A stretch of 64,000 bases of DNA. Source: Hormiphora californensis. Lineage: Eukaryota; Ctenophora; Tentaculata; Cydippida; Pleurobrachiidae. Each line of letters opens with the position of its first letter. Position 1 is the first letter of the stretch. Below the pieces are notes generated by a model. That model did not search any database and was not told where the DNA came from. It was given only the letters and a program-made list of their open reading frames with translations. The position numbers and the translations under genes were made by a program. This document shows positions 25,209 through 34,419 of the stretch, one piece after another. Location of the stretch: assembly GCA_020137815.1 (NCBI GenBank), contig CM035356.1:4350856-4414855 (forward strand), read 5' to 3'.

Positions 25209-28200
25209 ATGAAGTTGCTAGCATATAGAAATAGTGAAGATCGGAGAAAGTTGGGATATGAAGAAAAAATACTGGGAAGTCTAGTTGGCTGTAAACTATG
25301 CGAATATTGTAAAAGAAAACTAGACAAAAATGAAATGCCATCTACATCATTAATGAACGGAATGGACGCAGGAGAAGTGCCAACTGAGATAAGCACCTTG
25401 CATCCGTTGGAAAGAATGTTTATAAAACAGGTATCGATGTTTCAAAGTTGGTTTAAAGTGGGGCCTAAAACTGGAAATATCAAAATGAGTGATAGGATGT
25501 ATTCAATGAAAGGGCATGCTGTCTATAAACCTCTGCCAATGAGTGATACATTAGAACAGCTGGCAAACAACAAGGATAAGAAGTTGTTAGCAGTTGAGTA
25601 TTTCATTCAGTTGGTTGGAATAGCAAGAAACAAAAAATCCGTGTGGCATAAGTTAATTGATGTTCAAAAGATAACAGCAGCATTAAAATGGCTCAAAGAA
25701 AATCATCCTGACTATAAAGATATTCAGATACCAGAGGACTTGCTCGCGTTTGCGGAAGACGATGAGACGTTCATGAATAACTTGGGGAAAACGGCTGATA
25801 ATGGTACTAAGACAAATAAAAAAGTTGGAAAAGTTGACGAAAAAAAGAAATTAAACGTACCAGTGAAGAGGGTTAAAAGAGTAAGAGTTGTATCTTCTTC
25901 TTCCGCATCATCTTCAGCATCAGAAAATTTGGTAAAGTCTGTACAAAATATGCAATCTGAGTTAGACATATCTGATAGTGAAGATGACTGTCATTCAGAT
26001 GTGTCAAGTCTATATCTATCGTGTAATAGCGAAGTAGAATGGGAACTAACCGATGACGAGTCAGATGTCAGTCAAGTTGACACAACGTTGCGTAGTGGCA
26101 CTGAGTATAATGAAACTCCTGATATTAATTCGCCGGCGACGAGAACAAAACTAAGTCAGTCAACTGAATCTTATTACAATATGCGCGTAGATAGTGAAAT
26201 ATCATTTGATGTAACACGGGCAGAGAAAAATAGGATAGATGAGAGCTTGACACACGTCTCAGAAGAGAGCGATAATGCAAGAGAAGAAATAAGCTCGAAT
26301 TGTAATAAAAACTTCTATAGTAGTGAGAGCGAAATGGAATTCGATCAGATAGAAGGTCTTATGAATTTGGAAATGTCAGAAAACGTGTACCCAGTTATAC
26401 AAGAAACACAGGTCGGTATACTGGATGAGGGCAGTAGTAGCCCGCTTGATTCCTCACAGACTGTTCAGAGTCTAGAAATGTCACAAAATGTGTACACAGT
26501 TATACCAGAAACACAGATGGGTATACTGGATGAGGGCAGTAGTAGCCCGCTTGATGCTTCACAGACTGTTCTGAGTCTAGACATGTCACAAAGTGTGTAC
26601 CCAGTTATACCAGAAACACAGATGGGTATACTGGATGAGAGCAGTAGTAGCCCACTTGATGCTTCACAGACTGTTCCGAGTCTAGACATGTCACAAAGTG
26701 TGTACCCAGTTATACCAGAAACACAGATGGGTATACTGGATGAGAGCAGTAGTAGCCCGCTTGATGCTTCACAGACTGTTCCTAGTCTAGAAATGTCACA
26801 AAGTGTGTACCCAGTTATACCAGAAACACAGATGGGTATACTGGATGAGGGCAATAGTAGCCCGCTTGATGCTTCACAGACTGTTCCGAGTCTAGACATG
26901 TCACAAAGTGTGTACCCAGTTATACCAGAAACACAGATGGGTATGCTGGATGAGGGCAATAGTAGCCCGCTTCATGCTTCACAGACTGTTCCGAGTCTAG
27001 AAATGTCACAAAGTTTGTACCCAGTTATACCAGAAACACAGATGGGTATACTGGATGAGGGCAGTAGTAGCCCGCTTGATGCTTCACAGACTGTTCCTAG
27101 TCTAGACATGTCACAAAGTTTGTACCCAGTTATACAAGAAACACAGATGGGTATGCTGGATGAGGGCAGTAGTAGCCCGCTTGATGCTTCACAGACTGTT
27201 CCTAGTCTAGAAATGTCACAAAGTTTGTACCCAGTTATACCAGAAACACAGATGGGTATGCTGGATGAGGGCAGTAGTAGCCCGCTTGATGCTTCAGAGA
27301 CTGTTCCTATTCTAGACATGTCACAAAGTTTGTACCCTATTATACCAGAAACACAGATGGGTATACTGGATGAGAGCAGTAGTAGCCCGCTTGATGCTTC
27401 ACAGACTGTTCCTAGTCTAGAAATGTCACAAAATGTGTACCCAGTTATACCAGAAACACAGATGGGTATGCTGGATGAGAGCAGTAGTAGCCCGCTTGAT
27501 GCTTCACAGACTGTTCCTAGTCTAGAAATGTCACAAAGTTTGTACCCAGTTATACCAGAAACACAGATGGGTATACTGGATGAGAGCAGTAGTAGCCCGC
27601 TTGATGCTTCACAGACTGTTCCTAGTCTAGACATGTCACAAAGTTTGTACCCAGTCATACCAGAAACACAGATGGGGGTGTTGGTGGACAGTCATACAAA
27701 TAACGAAGAGAAGACTGAAAATAATGAGGTCGAAGGGGGTGGAAAGAAAGAAAATATTGATAAAACAAATACAAAAGTGTATGATACAGACAATGATGAG
27801 ATAGTCAGTGACAGAAAAGAGACATGTGCCTGGGAGATAATGGGGTTAGTTAGGCGTCTAATGGTAGAAAAATCAGTCTGCACAGAGTGCTACAGATATC
27901 TAAGACGGGTGAGGTACGATTTAATGAACTTAGGATACGAGATGTTTAGTGAAACAACTCTGAGAGGACGAAAAGATCAGCTTGTGAGATTAGTAGAGCA
28001 GACAGAGGACACAGAAGGGATTTGTGTTATCAGTTCAATACATACAAAATGTGAAAAAAGGGTAAATAGAAGAAAAAAAGATGATGGATTTGCAGTAAGC
28101 ACTTCTGCGCTGCACAGAGAACTAATAGAGAGTCGGAAAAAATATTTGGGGTACTTAGATCGGCTAGCAACATCTCAAGAACTATGCGGGACATGTTACG

Positions 28201-28601
28201 TTGAACTAGAAGAAAACACTGGTAGAGCTATGTACAGAGGACAGGGTAATGACTGTAAGCTGAATGAAGAAATATCACGACAGAGTGAGTCAAATGGGAG
28301 GCTAGAGAAATTGATAAGAAAAGAGGAAATGGAAAGAGCGTTAGGATACTGCATAAGATGCAAGGTAGCAGTGAAACCTGACTTTATGGCAATTGAGTGT
28401 GAATATCTAAGGTCGTGGAACAGAAGGAGAGATATAGGAATGGTGGAGTTAGGAGAAGGAATGAAGGAAGAAAAGTTATCTGTACAACTAAATCAAGAAG
28501 AAGGAAAGCAATTTAAAGAAGACGTGAATAAAGACTGTATCATTAATCATTGGATTATTGAGAATTGCAGAGGACTACGAAATGGTATGCAAGGCTTGTG
28601 A
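25209..28601 (+). CDS. Helitron-type N-terminal protein (DUF6570-like) with 35-residue repeats
   Basis: 1130 residues. Residues ~30-130 have a Cys pair (CEYC), LHPLERMFIKQVSMFQ and MKGHAVYKPLP. This is the pattern of the DUF6570-type region found N-terminal to Helitron Rep domains. Residues ~165-390 are acidic and Ser-rich. Residues ~387-825 are about 12.5 tandem units of 35 residues (YPVIPETQMG, then Ser/Pro/Asp). The C-terminal third has repeated CxxC pairs (CTEC, CGTC, CIRC). The next ORF, in another frame, overlaps its last 44 bases and starts with a further CxxC (CKAC). This suggests one ancestral reading frame broken by an indel, or a frameshift. Function as part of the transposition complex is inferred. 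Confidence 0.7.
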   Translation: MKLLAYRNSEDRRKLGYEEKILGSLVGCKLCEYCKRKLDKNEMPSTSLMNGMDAGEVPTEISTLHPLERMFIKQVSMFQSWFKVGPKTGNIKMSDRMYSMKGHAVYKPLPMSDTLEQLANNKDKKLLAVEYFIQLVGIARNKKSVWHKLIDVQKITAALKWLKENHPDYKDIQIPEDLLAFAEDDETFMNNLGKTADNGTKTNKKVGKVDEKKKLNVPVKRVKRVRVVSSSSASSSASENLVKSVQNMQSELDISDSEDDCHSDVSSLYLSCNSEVEWELTDDESDVSQVDTTLRSGTEYNETPDINSPATRTKLSQSTESYYNMRVDSEISFDVTRAEKNRIDESLTHVSEESDNAREEISSNCNKNFYSSESEMEFDQIEGLMNLEMSENVYPVIQETQVGILDEGSSSPLDSSQTVQSLEMSQNVYTVIPETQMGILDEGSSSPLDASQTVLSLDMSQSVYPVIPETQMGILDESSSSPLDASQTVPSLDMSQSVYPVIPETQMGILDESSSSPLDASQTVPSLEMSQSVYPVIPETQMGILDEGNSSPLDASQTVPSLDMSQSVYPVIPETQMGMLDEGNSSPLHASQTVPSLEMSQSLYPVIPETQMGILDEGSSSPLDASQTVPSLDMSQSLYPVIQETQMGMLDEGSSSPLDASQTVPSLEMSQSLYPVIPETQMGMLDEGSSSPLDASETVPILDMSQSLYPIIPETQMGILDESSSSPLDASQTVPSLEMSQNVYPVIPETQMGMLDESSSSPLDASQTVPSLEMSQSLYPVIPETQMGILDESSSSPLDASQTVPSLDMSQSLYPVIPETQMGVLVDSHTNNEEKTENNEVEGGGKKENIDKTNTKVYDTDNDEIVSDRKETCAWEIMGLVRRLMVEKSVCTECYRYLRRVRYDLMNLGYEMFSETTLRGRKDQLVRLVEQTEDTEGICVISSIHTKCEKRVNRRKKDDGFAVSTSALHRELIESRKKYLGYLDRLATSQELCGTCYVELEENTGRAMYRGQGNDCKLNEEISRQSESNGRLEKLIRKEEMERALGYCIRCKVAVKPDFMAIECEYLRSWNRRRDIGMVELGEGMKEEKLSVQLNQEEGKQFKEDVNKDCIINHWIIENCRGLRNGMQGL

Positions 28602-31600
28602 AGTACACATGAGGAAGAAGAAACAGATGTACAAAAAAATCCTGGAAGAAGAGAAATTTCATCACTTTTGCAATGAGCAATATATGATGGATCAAAATGT
28701 GTTTCAAAAAGTATTGGTGTCGACACAAGAGCAGTTTAACAGGTGTTGTGAAAGCATGAAGTGTTTGAGTTGTGATTTGACACACGTGAGTTGCAAACGC
28801 AGAGGAACGGTAAAAAGGGTAGTGAAAAAAGTTACACAGGCAGTAGGCGATCTTCTAACCGGGGGAGGTGACCTGAAAAGTGAAATACCGATACCTAACC
28901 GAGAACTAAACTACTCAGATTCATCAATGAGTGACAGTGACGTAGAGGGCTTAGACAGCGAAGATTGGACTAGTGATGAAGGGGATATTGATGGGGAAGT
29001 AGCAGATCATGGTTGTGATACAAATGGGTATTTAACGTTGTCTGAGGATGAGGTGGATGAGAATGAAGAGATAAGAAGAGAAGAGGATGTAACAGAAGAA
29101 GAGCGGATAAGAATGATAGAACATATGAGTAGAGAGGACTTTAAAACTAAAATCGAGCCAATTGGGACGACGCTACTGGGTAATCCCGAAGACTTAGAGA
29201 AAGACCTTTACAGATTGCTGAAGGTAGAAAGTGAACCAGTAGATCAAAGAGAGGTAGAAGTAGAGAAACTGGCATTTCCAGAACTATTTCCATATGGTAA
29301 AGGAGTCAAGAGGGATGAGAGAAGTATTAAGGCTGAACCTTTGAGGTACGAAAAAACACGAATAATGTCTGGGAATGCAGAATTCAGGCAAAACATGCCG
29401 TACATATTTTACGTGGCGGCAGAGCATGAACGTCGGAAAATCAACCAAAGCGTATTCGCAGCACTCAGAAATGTGGGTAGTATGAAAAGTGTCACTGTTA
29501 AAGATCTGCTAGCAATGGTTAAAGATAGTGATTCTAGTCTCCACAGACGTTTAACGAGATGCTTTACTAATATACCCGGGACAGCACAATATTGCAAAAA
29601 CGCACTTTTAAAGTTAAGGGCACAGGAAGAAAAATACGGTCCGTGTACTTGGTTCATGACGGCAAGTCCTGCAGAATATAGCTGGCCAGAATTAATTGAG
29701 TACCTGAGAGATATGAATAAAGAGAAGCCGAATATTAATAGTCTAACCAACAATGAACTATTGGCTCTTGATCCTGTATTGACGGCAGAATATGTTCACA
29801 GGCGATTCAATGCCTTGTTTAAGTTTATTAAAGATAGTGGATGTATGGGGAAATTACGGTCTTGGTTCATAAGACAGGAGTATCAAGAAAGAGGTACTGT
29901 ACATTTTCATTTCCTGCTGTGGATTGAGAACGCACCTGTGATTGGAAAACACTCAGACAAAGAAGTAGCTAAATTCATTCAAACGTTTGCGACATGCCGA
30001 ATGCCAGATCCCGTGGAAGAGGGGGAGCTTTATCACATCGTAAATAAAAATCAGAAGCACTCATGCCGTGAGTATTGCAAACGGTTTGTAAAGAAAACTA
30101 AGGGGTACAAGAGAGCGTGTAGATTTGGATTTCCTCGGGACCCTACCCGACGATTTGTAATGAGAGATGTTACCGGGTCAGTAATAGGCAGGAAAACGGG
30201 AAAATTTAGAAAAAGGTTGTATGAACTCATCCGTACACAAGAGGAAAGGTTTATAAACGATTACAACGCTGAGTTATCATTTCTGTGGGGAGGAAACATT
30301 GACATACAGTTTACCAGTGAAAATACATATTCTATCACTGAGTACGTTTGCAAATATATCCTCAAGGCTGAGAAGACACAGACAGATGTCAATCTGAGCA
30401 TAGACGAAGGGGATTCAGATGTAAAAAAGTACTACAAGTACGTTAATTCAGTATTGCGAAGTAGAACGATGTCCACTCATGAAGCAGCTGATAGAATTTT
30501 ACAGAGAAATGGAGAGCTAGTACAATCAAGTGAAAAATATGTATGGGTAACTGCAACGATGCCAGCACACCGAAAGAGAACACTGAGACAAATAAACGAG
30601 CTGGAAAAGGAAGATGAGAAGTCAAAACGAATATTTTGTTACGACATGATTCATGATTACTACCCTAACCGGCCAAAGTTGTTAGAAGATATGACGATGC
30701 ATGAGTTTGTAGTGAGATACGAAAAGGCATATGATAAGAAAAGCCAAGTGTTTACAATATATGACAAGTTTATGGTCGAGTTGGGAAAGTTTAAAAAGAG
30801 GGCTAGGGAGCCAGTGATATGGACACACCAGTATAATTATATGGCAGATCACCCAGAAGAATTCTACTACAACTTATTAGTACTACACAAGCCATGGAGA
30901 AAAGAAGAGGATGTGCTTGGCAATAGTAGGACATATGAAGCAGAGTTTTTCAAGTGCATGGACAGTGGAAAATACACAGAATTATCCGAAAAAGGACAAA
31001 AGAAACTAGATATAGAAAGGGCAAGAGAAAAAATGCATAATAGGGTCAAAGCTGAGCGGGAAAAGATGAAATCGGGAAAGGGTCACAGCCAAGCAAGTAG
31101 TGCAGATGTTGAAGACACGGTTCCAGTTGCACAGGCTTTGCACAATTACGAAGAGCAGCAAGAGGAAAGTGTGATTAAGACAAAGGAAGACTTAGAAAAG
31201 TTTGAAAAAACATTGAATAGCGACCAAAAATCATCATATGAAAGAATAACAAAATACTTTGAGCACAAGTTTCGACACGAGCAGAAGGAATGTGACTGCA
31301 AAAAATCGGAAGAAGAGGAAATGCTGATGTTTGTATCAGGACCAGGAGGTACTGGAAAAACTCATTTGATCAAGGCCATTGTAGGATATTTTTATGTCGC
31401 ACGACAAGAAAAAGAAAAGGTGTGCGCAGATGTTATAGTTGCCGCACCTACAGGAACAGCGGCTAAAATCTTGCCTGGGCGAACTATACATGAAGCCCTG
31501 AATATTCCTGTAGAACATAACAAGCAACCAACCTACAAAGAGTTGTCAAAACCAATGCTCGATCAAATGAAGGTAGTGATGAAAGGGTTGGGTTGCATTA

Positions 31601-32052
31601 TTATCGATGAAATTTCAATGGTCAGTAATGTTATGATGCTGTTTATACACCTGCGGCTATGTGAGGTATTTGGATACGACAAAGGGTTGTTTGGAGGAAA
31701 GGCAGTTATAGTATTTGGAGACCTTCTGCAACTACCCCCAGTTATGGCAAAACCAGTATTCACGCCAATACCAGCGAATAAAGTACGAATGCTGACAGGG
31801 TCGACCGGGCATGAAATTAACATTTGGAAGAACTTCATATTCAAGGAGTTGACAATTAATCAACGACAGAGTGGCAAAGGAAACAGTGTCTATAGGGAAA
31901 TTTTAAGCAGGCTGCGAATAGCTGCGACTACAAGTAAAGACATTGAAATATTGAAGTCACGGATGCTGCCTCTAAAGCGCACTAACCTAAGCGAAGACAG
32001 CCTTGATGAGCTAGTAACACGATATCTGATAGAAAGCAAAATGAAAAATTAG
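28558..32052 (+). CDS. Helitron Rep (HUH/Y2) plus PIF1-type helicase, N-terminal portion
   Basis: 1164 residues; the first credible codon is a TTG at 28558 or the ATG at 28582. It has CxxC motifs at the N-terminus, an acidic linker, then a Helitron-like N domain. The Rep HUH motif is HFHFLLW (residues ~448-454) and the two catalytic tyrosines are in EYVCKY (~595-600). The helicase follows: Walker A GPGGTGKT (~928), Walker B IIDEIS (~1014), motif III FGDLLQLPPV (~1056), and INQRQSG. Helitron proteins nick and unwind DNA in rolling-circle-type transposition. The frame stops at 32050-32052 in the middle of the helicase. The remaining motifs are in the following ORF, one frame back. The partial copy at 34420-37127 has one more G at the matching point, so the split here is best explained by a 1-bp deletion near 32043. 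Confidence 0.9.
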   Translation: MRIAEDYEMVCKACEVHMRKKKQMYKKILEEEKFHHFCNEQYMMDQNVFQKVLVSTQEQFNRCCESMKCLSCDLTHVSCKRRGTVKRVVKKVTQAVGDLLTGGGDLKSEIPIPNRELNYSDSSMSDSDVEGLDSEDWTSDEGDIDGEVADHGCDTNGYLTLSEDEVDENEEIRREEDVTEEERIRMIEHMSREDFKTKIEPIGTTLLGNPEDLEKDLYRLLKVESEPVDQREVEVEKLAFPELFPYGKGVKRDERSIKAEPLRYEKTRIMSGNAEFRQNMPYIFYVAAEHERRKINQSVFAALRNVGSMKSVTVKDLLAMVKDSDSSLHRRLTRCFTNIPGTAQYCKNALLKLRAQEEKYGPCTWFMTASPAEYSWPELIEYLRDMNKEKPNINSLTNNELLALDPVLTAEYVHRRFNALFKFIKDSGCMGKLRSWFIRQEYQERGTVHFHFLLWIENAPVIGKHSDKEVAKFIQTFATCRMPDPVEEGELYHIVNKNQKHSCREYCKRFVKKTKGYKRACRFGFPRDPTRRFVMRDVTGSVIGRKTGKFRKRLYELIRTQEERFINDYNAELSFLWGGNIDIQFTSENTYSITEYVCKYILKAEKTQTDVNLSIDEGDSDVKKYYKYVNSVLRSRTMSTHEAADRILQRNGELVQSSEKYVWVTATMPAHRKRTLRQINELEKEDEKSKRIFCYDMIHDYYPNRPKLLEDMTMHEFVVRYEKAYDKKSQVFTIYDKFMVELGKFKKRAREPVIWTHQYNYMADHPEEFYYNLLVLHKPWRKEEDVLGNSRTYEAEFFKCMDSGKYTELSEKGQKKLDIERAREKMHNRVKAEREKMKSGKGHSQASSADVEDTVPVAQALHNYEEQQEESVIKTKEDLEKFEKTLNSDQKSSYERITKYFEHKFRHEQKECDCKKSEEEEMLMFVSGPGGTGKTHLIKAIVGYFYVARQEKEKVCADVIVAAPTGTAAKILPGRTIHEALNIPVEHNKQPTYKELSKPMLDQMKVVMKGLGCIIIDEISMVSNVMMLFIHLRLCEVFGYDKGLFGGKAVIVFGDLLQLPPVMAKPVFTPIPANKVRMLTGSTGHEINIWKNFIFKELTINQRQSGKGNSVYREILSRLRIAATTSKDIEILKSRMLPLKRTNLSEDSLDELVTRYLIESKMKN

Positions 32053-33935
32053 TGTGTCTATTGCCAACCCGAAAAATGGTAGACAGTTTCAACGGATCTG
32101 TACTGTCAAAAGAGTTTAAAAATGTTCAATCAATTCGAGCCATAGACGATATTTCGAGTAAGAAAAAGGGTGTAGCGAGAGACAACATAAAAAGAGCAAT
32201 AGAAAAGTTGGATAAACATAACGACCCAAGATTAACAGCAGCGTTAGAAAAAGAGATCAAGATTGACATCGGAGTACGAGTAATGCTGCGGAAAAACTTG
32301 AATGTTAAAGAAGGATTAACAAATGGAAGTATAGGAACTGTGGAAGAAATAGTTAAAGATGAAGACGGAATTGCTCGAAAACTAATAGTGAAGTTTGATG
32401 GGAATGAAAAAAGTACAGAACTGGGGAGAGATAAACGTGAAATAATGGTATATTCTAACGCATTCTTCTACCGTGAACAGTTCCCAATAACTCTAGCGTA
32501 TGCTATGACAATTCATAAATGCCAGGGATTGTCCTTAGAGTCTGCATATATTGATATAGGCAATACAGTGTTTGCGCCAGGGCAGGCTTATGTTGCGTTG
32601 TCACGGGTAAAAAGTCTCGCTGGTTTACATCTAATAAATCTATCTACTTCAAGTATGAAGGCAAACAGAGATGCTCTAACTGCATACCGCGTATTAGGTA
32701 GCAAAGGTATAATAGGTGAAAAGAAAAAGAAGACAATTCTAAAGAATTATGGTGAAGAGAGAATATGGTATCCGACAGAAGGGGCAGATAAAGCTAAAAA
32801 GAGGATCACCGAATTAGCAGATGAGGCAAACAAACAACATAAGAAGAAAAGCGAGAAAAAAATAGGAAAGAAAACTGGGGAACCGAAAAACAAAAGGGTC
32901 AAAACTGAGTACGTTGTTATTGCAGACAAAGAAACAAAGGGTACAAAGAAGTCAAAGCAAACACAACTGGAATCTTTCGAATGTTTGTATGAAACTGTTA
33001 CGAAAGACGATGACATGAGACATATATGTTCTCGCAATGTTTTAGAAAACCTTGAAGAAAGTGAGTTCAACGAGGTGTATGATGCCCTGATAAAGCCCTA
33101 CTATGAAGCAAAATCTACTGGGAGGCCGACGAGTGCATTGCGATTGAACCCCGACCCACATGGAACAGAGCCATTTGAGGATAAATGGTTGTCCGATGAA
33201 GATCTTGAGCTGTTTACCTGGTACCTGCAAGACTACTTAAAGGACGAAGAACTGGCAGGGAATCCTTCAATAAATATCTTCAACTTCGGAGGTTGTGTAG
33301 ACCATGCGTATATGAATAGCCAGCTGAATACTAGCGCCAGAAAAATGGAAAATTACATCAAACGAAAATATGCAATGACACGTTTATCAAAGCACACGAC
33401 AGATACCCAAAGAAGAAGACCATATGATGTTATGAACAATCTAGATGATGCTGGGGATCCCGCGGATAATGACATAATGACCATATTTGGAAATCCTGGA
33501 GGGCACTGGTACCTTATCATTATTGATAAGGGTAGAAAGGTTGTGAAGTACTTTGACTCTCAGATGTCAAGTAACCGAGATTATAAGAAAAAATGTAAAG
33601 AATACTTAGAGTTCGTTGTGAAATACAGACAATATCTTAAAGAAGAGAGGGGTATGAGTATAAATGAACATGCATTTAATCCCCTAGAGTATGACATTAT
33701 AGATGGGGAAAGCTGCCAACAAACAAATCCATTTGATTGCGGGATGTTCACCTTGGGTAACTTGTATGCATATGTAGAAGAACTGGATGTAAACATTGTG
33801 AATCAGAGTAAAATGGTTATCTTTAGAAGTAAAGTGATGTACCTGAACCACCAACAAAGTAAGTTGCAAGAAGTTGTGGGACGAAGGAGGAGTGAAAGAA
33901 TCAGGAACAAAGGGCCAACAACTGCCAAATTATGA
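32052..33935 (+). CDS. PIF1 helicase C-terminal part fused to a Ulp1-type cysteine protease
   Basis: Continues the interrupted RepHel protein: LPTRKMVDSFN, IDIGVRVMLRKNLN, AMTIHKCQGLSLESAYID (motif V) and YVALSRVKSLAGL (motif VI). A Lys-rich linker follows. From about residue 380 there is a C48/Ulp1-like protease: GGHWYLIIID (His), VKYFDS (Asp), and QQTNPFDCGMFTLG (Gln and nucleophile Cys). Ulp1 family enzymes cleave SUMO-type conjugates. In an element this could process its own proteins or host conjugates; that is inference. No ATG sits at the upstream boundary and the frame opens on a GTG, as expected for the downstream half of a frameshifted gene. All four catalytic residues are present, so the protease could still be functional. 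Confidence 0.88.
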   Translation: MCLLPTRKMVDSFNGSVLSKEFKNVQSIRAIDDISSKKKGVARDNIKRAIEKLDKHNDPRLTAALEKEIKIDIGVRVMLRKNLNVKEGLTNGSIGTVEEIVKDEDGIARKLIVKFDGNEKSTELGRDKREIMVYSNAFFYREQFPITLAYAMTIHKCQGLSLESAYIDIGNTVFAPGQAYVALSRVKSLAGLHLINLSTSSMKANRDALTAYRVLGSKGIIGEKKKKTILKNYGEERIWYPTEGADKAKKRITELADEANKQHKKKSEKKIGKKTGEPKNKRVKTEYVVIADKETKGTKKSKQTQLESFECLYETVTKDDDMRHICSRNVLENLEESEFNEVYDALIKPYYEAKSTGRPTSALRLNPDPHGTEPFEDKWLSDEDLELFTWYLQDYLKDEELAGNPSINIFNFGGCVDHAYMNSQLNTSARKMENYIKRKYAMTRLSKHTTDTQRRRPYDVMNNLDDAGDPADNDIMTIFGNPGGHWYLIIIDKGRKVVKYFDSQMSSNRDYKKKCKEYLEFVVKYRQYLKEERGMSINEHAFNPLEYDIIDGESCQQTNPFDCGMFTLGNLYAYVEELDVNIVNQSKMVIFRSKVMYLNHQQSKLQEVVGRRRSERIRNKGPTTAKL

Positions 33936-33972
33936 TAAGTTTATTTTCAGGTACCCAAAATACCTACCATTG

Positions 33973-34011
33973 AGAGTGAGAGAGAGAGAGAGAGAGTGAA
34001 ATGAATAAAAT

Positions 34012-34068
<57 letters not shown>

Positions 34069-34084
34069 GTGTGTGAGAGATATT

Positions 34085-34143
<59 letters not shown>
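33973..34143. repeat. (GA)n microsatellite
   Basis: Three GA blocks separated by short unique sequence, directly 3' of the element's last ORF. From 34144 to ~34420 the sequence is AT-rich with no ORF. Helitron 3' ends are expected near here, but I could not identify a convincing hairpin plus CTRR terminus. Confidence 0.9.
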
Positions 34144-34150
<7 letters not shown>

Positions 34151-34419
34151 CAGACAGTTAGAGAGACAGAGAAAGAAGTAGAGAAACCGAGAGACAGAGA
34201 TATTTTCTATGAAGTTTAGAGTGTAGTTTAGATTCTATAGTGTGTAGTATTTATAAAGATTAGATTATATAACGTGTAATATGCTGACTTTGAGTTTTCT
34301 TTCGTTTTCTTTGGTTTTCGTGTAACGTGTAATATGTATTAGAGATTATATTAATTATATATTTTGACATCGATACAAAAGAATAACACCTGTTACACGT
34401 GGACATAGTATTAGCAAGT

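Noticed and set aside
26465-27658. Two minus-strand open frames with Cys/Ile/Ser repeats
   Set aside because: Antisense of the 105-bp repeats in the plus-strand ORF 25209-28601.
32040-32056. Programmed -1 frameshift between the Rep-helicase ORF and the helicase-Ulp1 ORF
   Set aside because: The sequence is not a good slippery heptamer, and the other copy has an extra base that removes the need for a shift.
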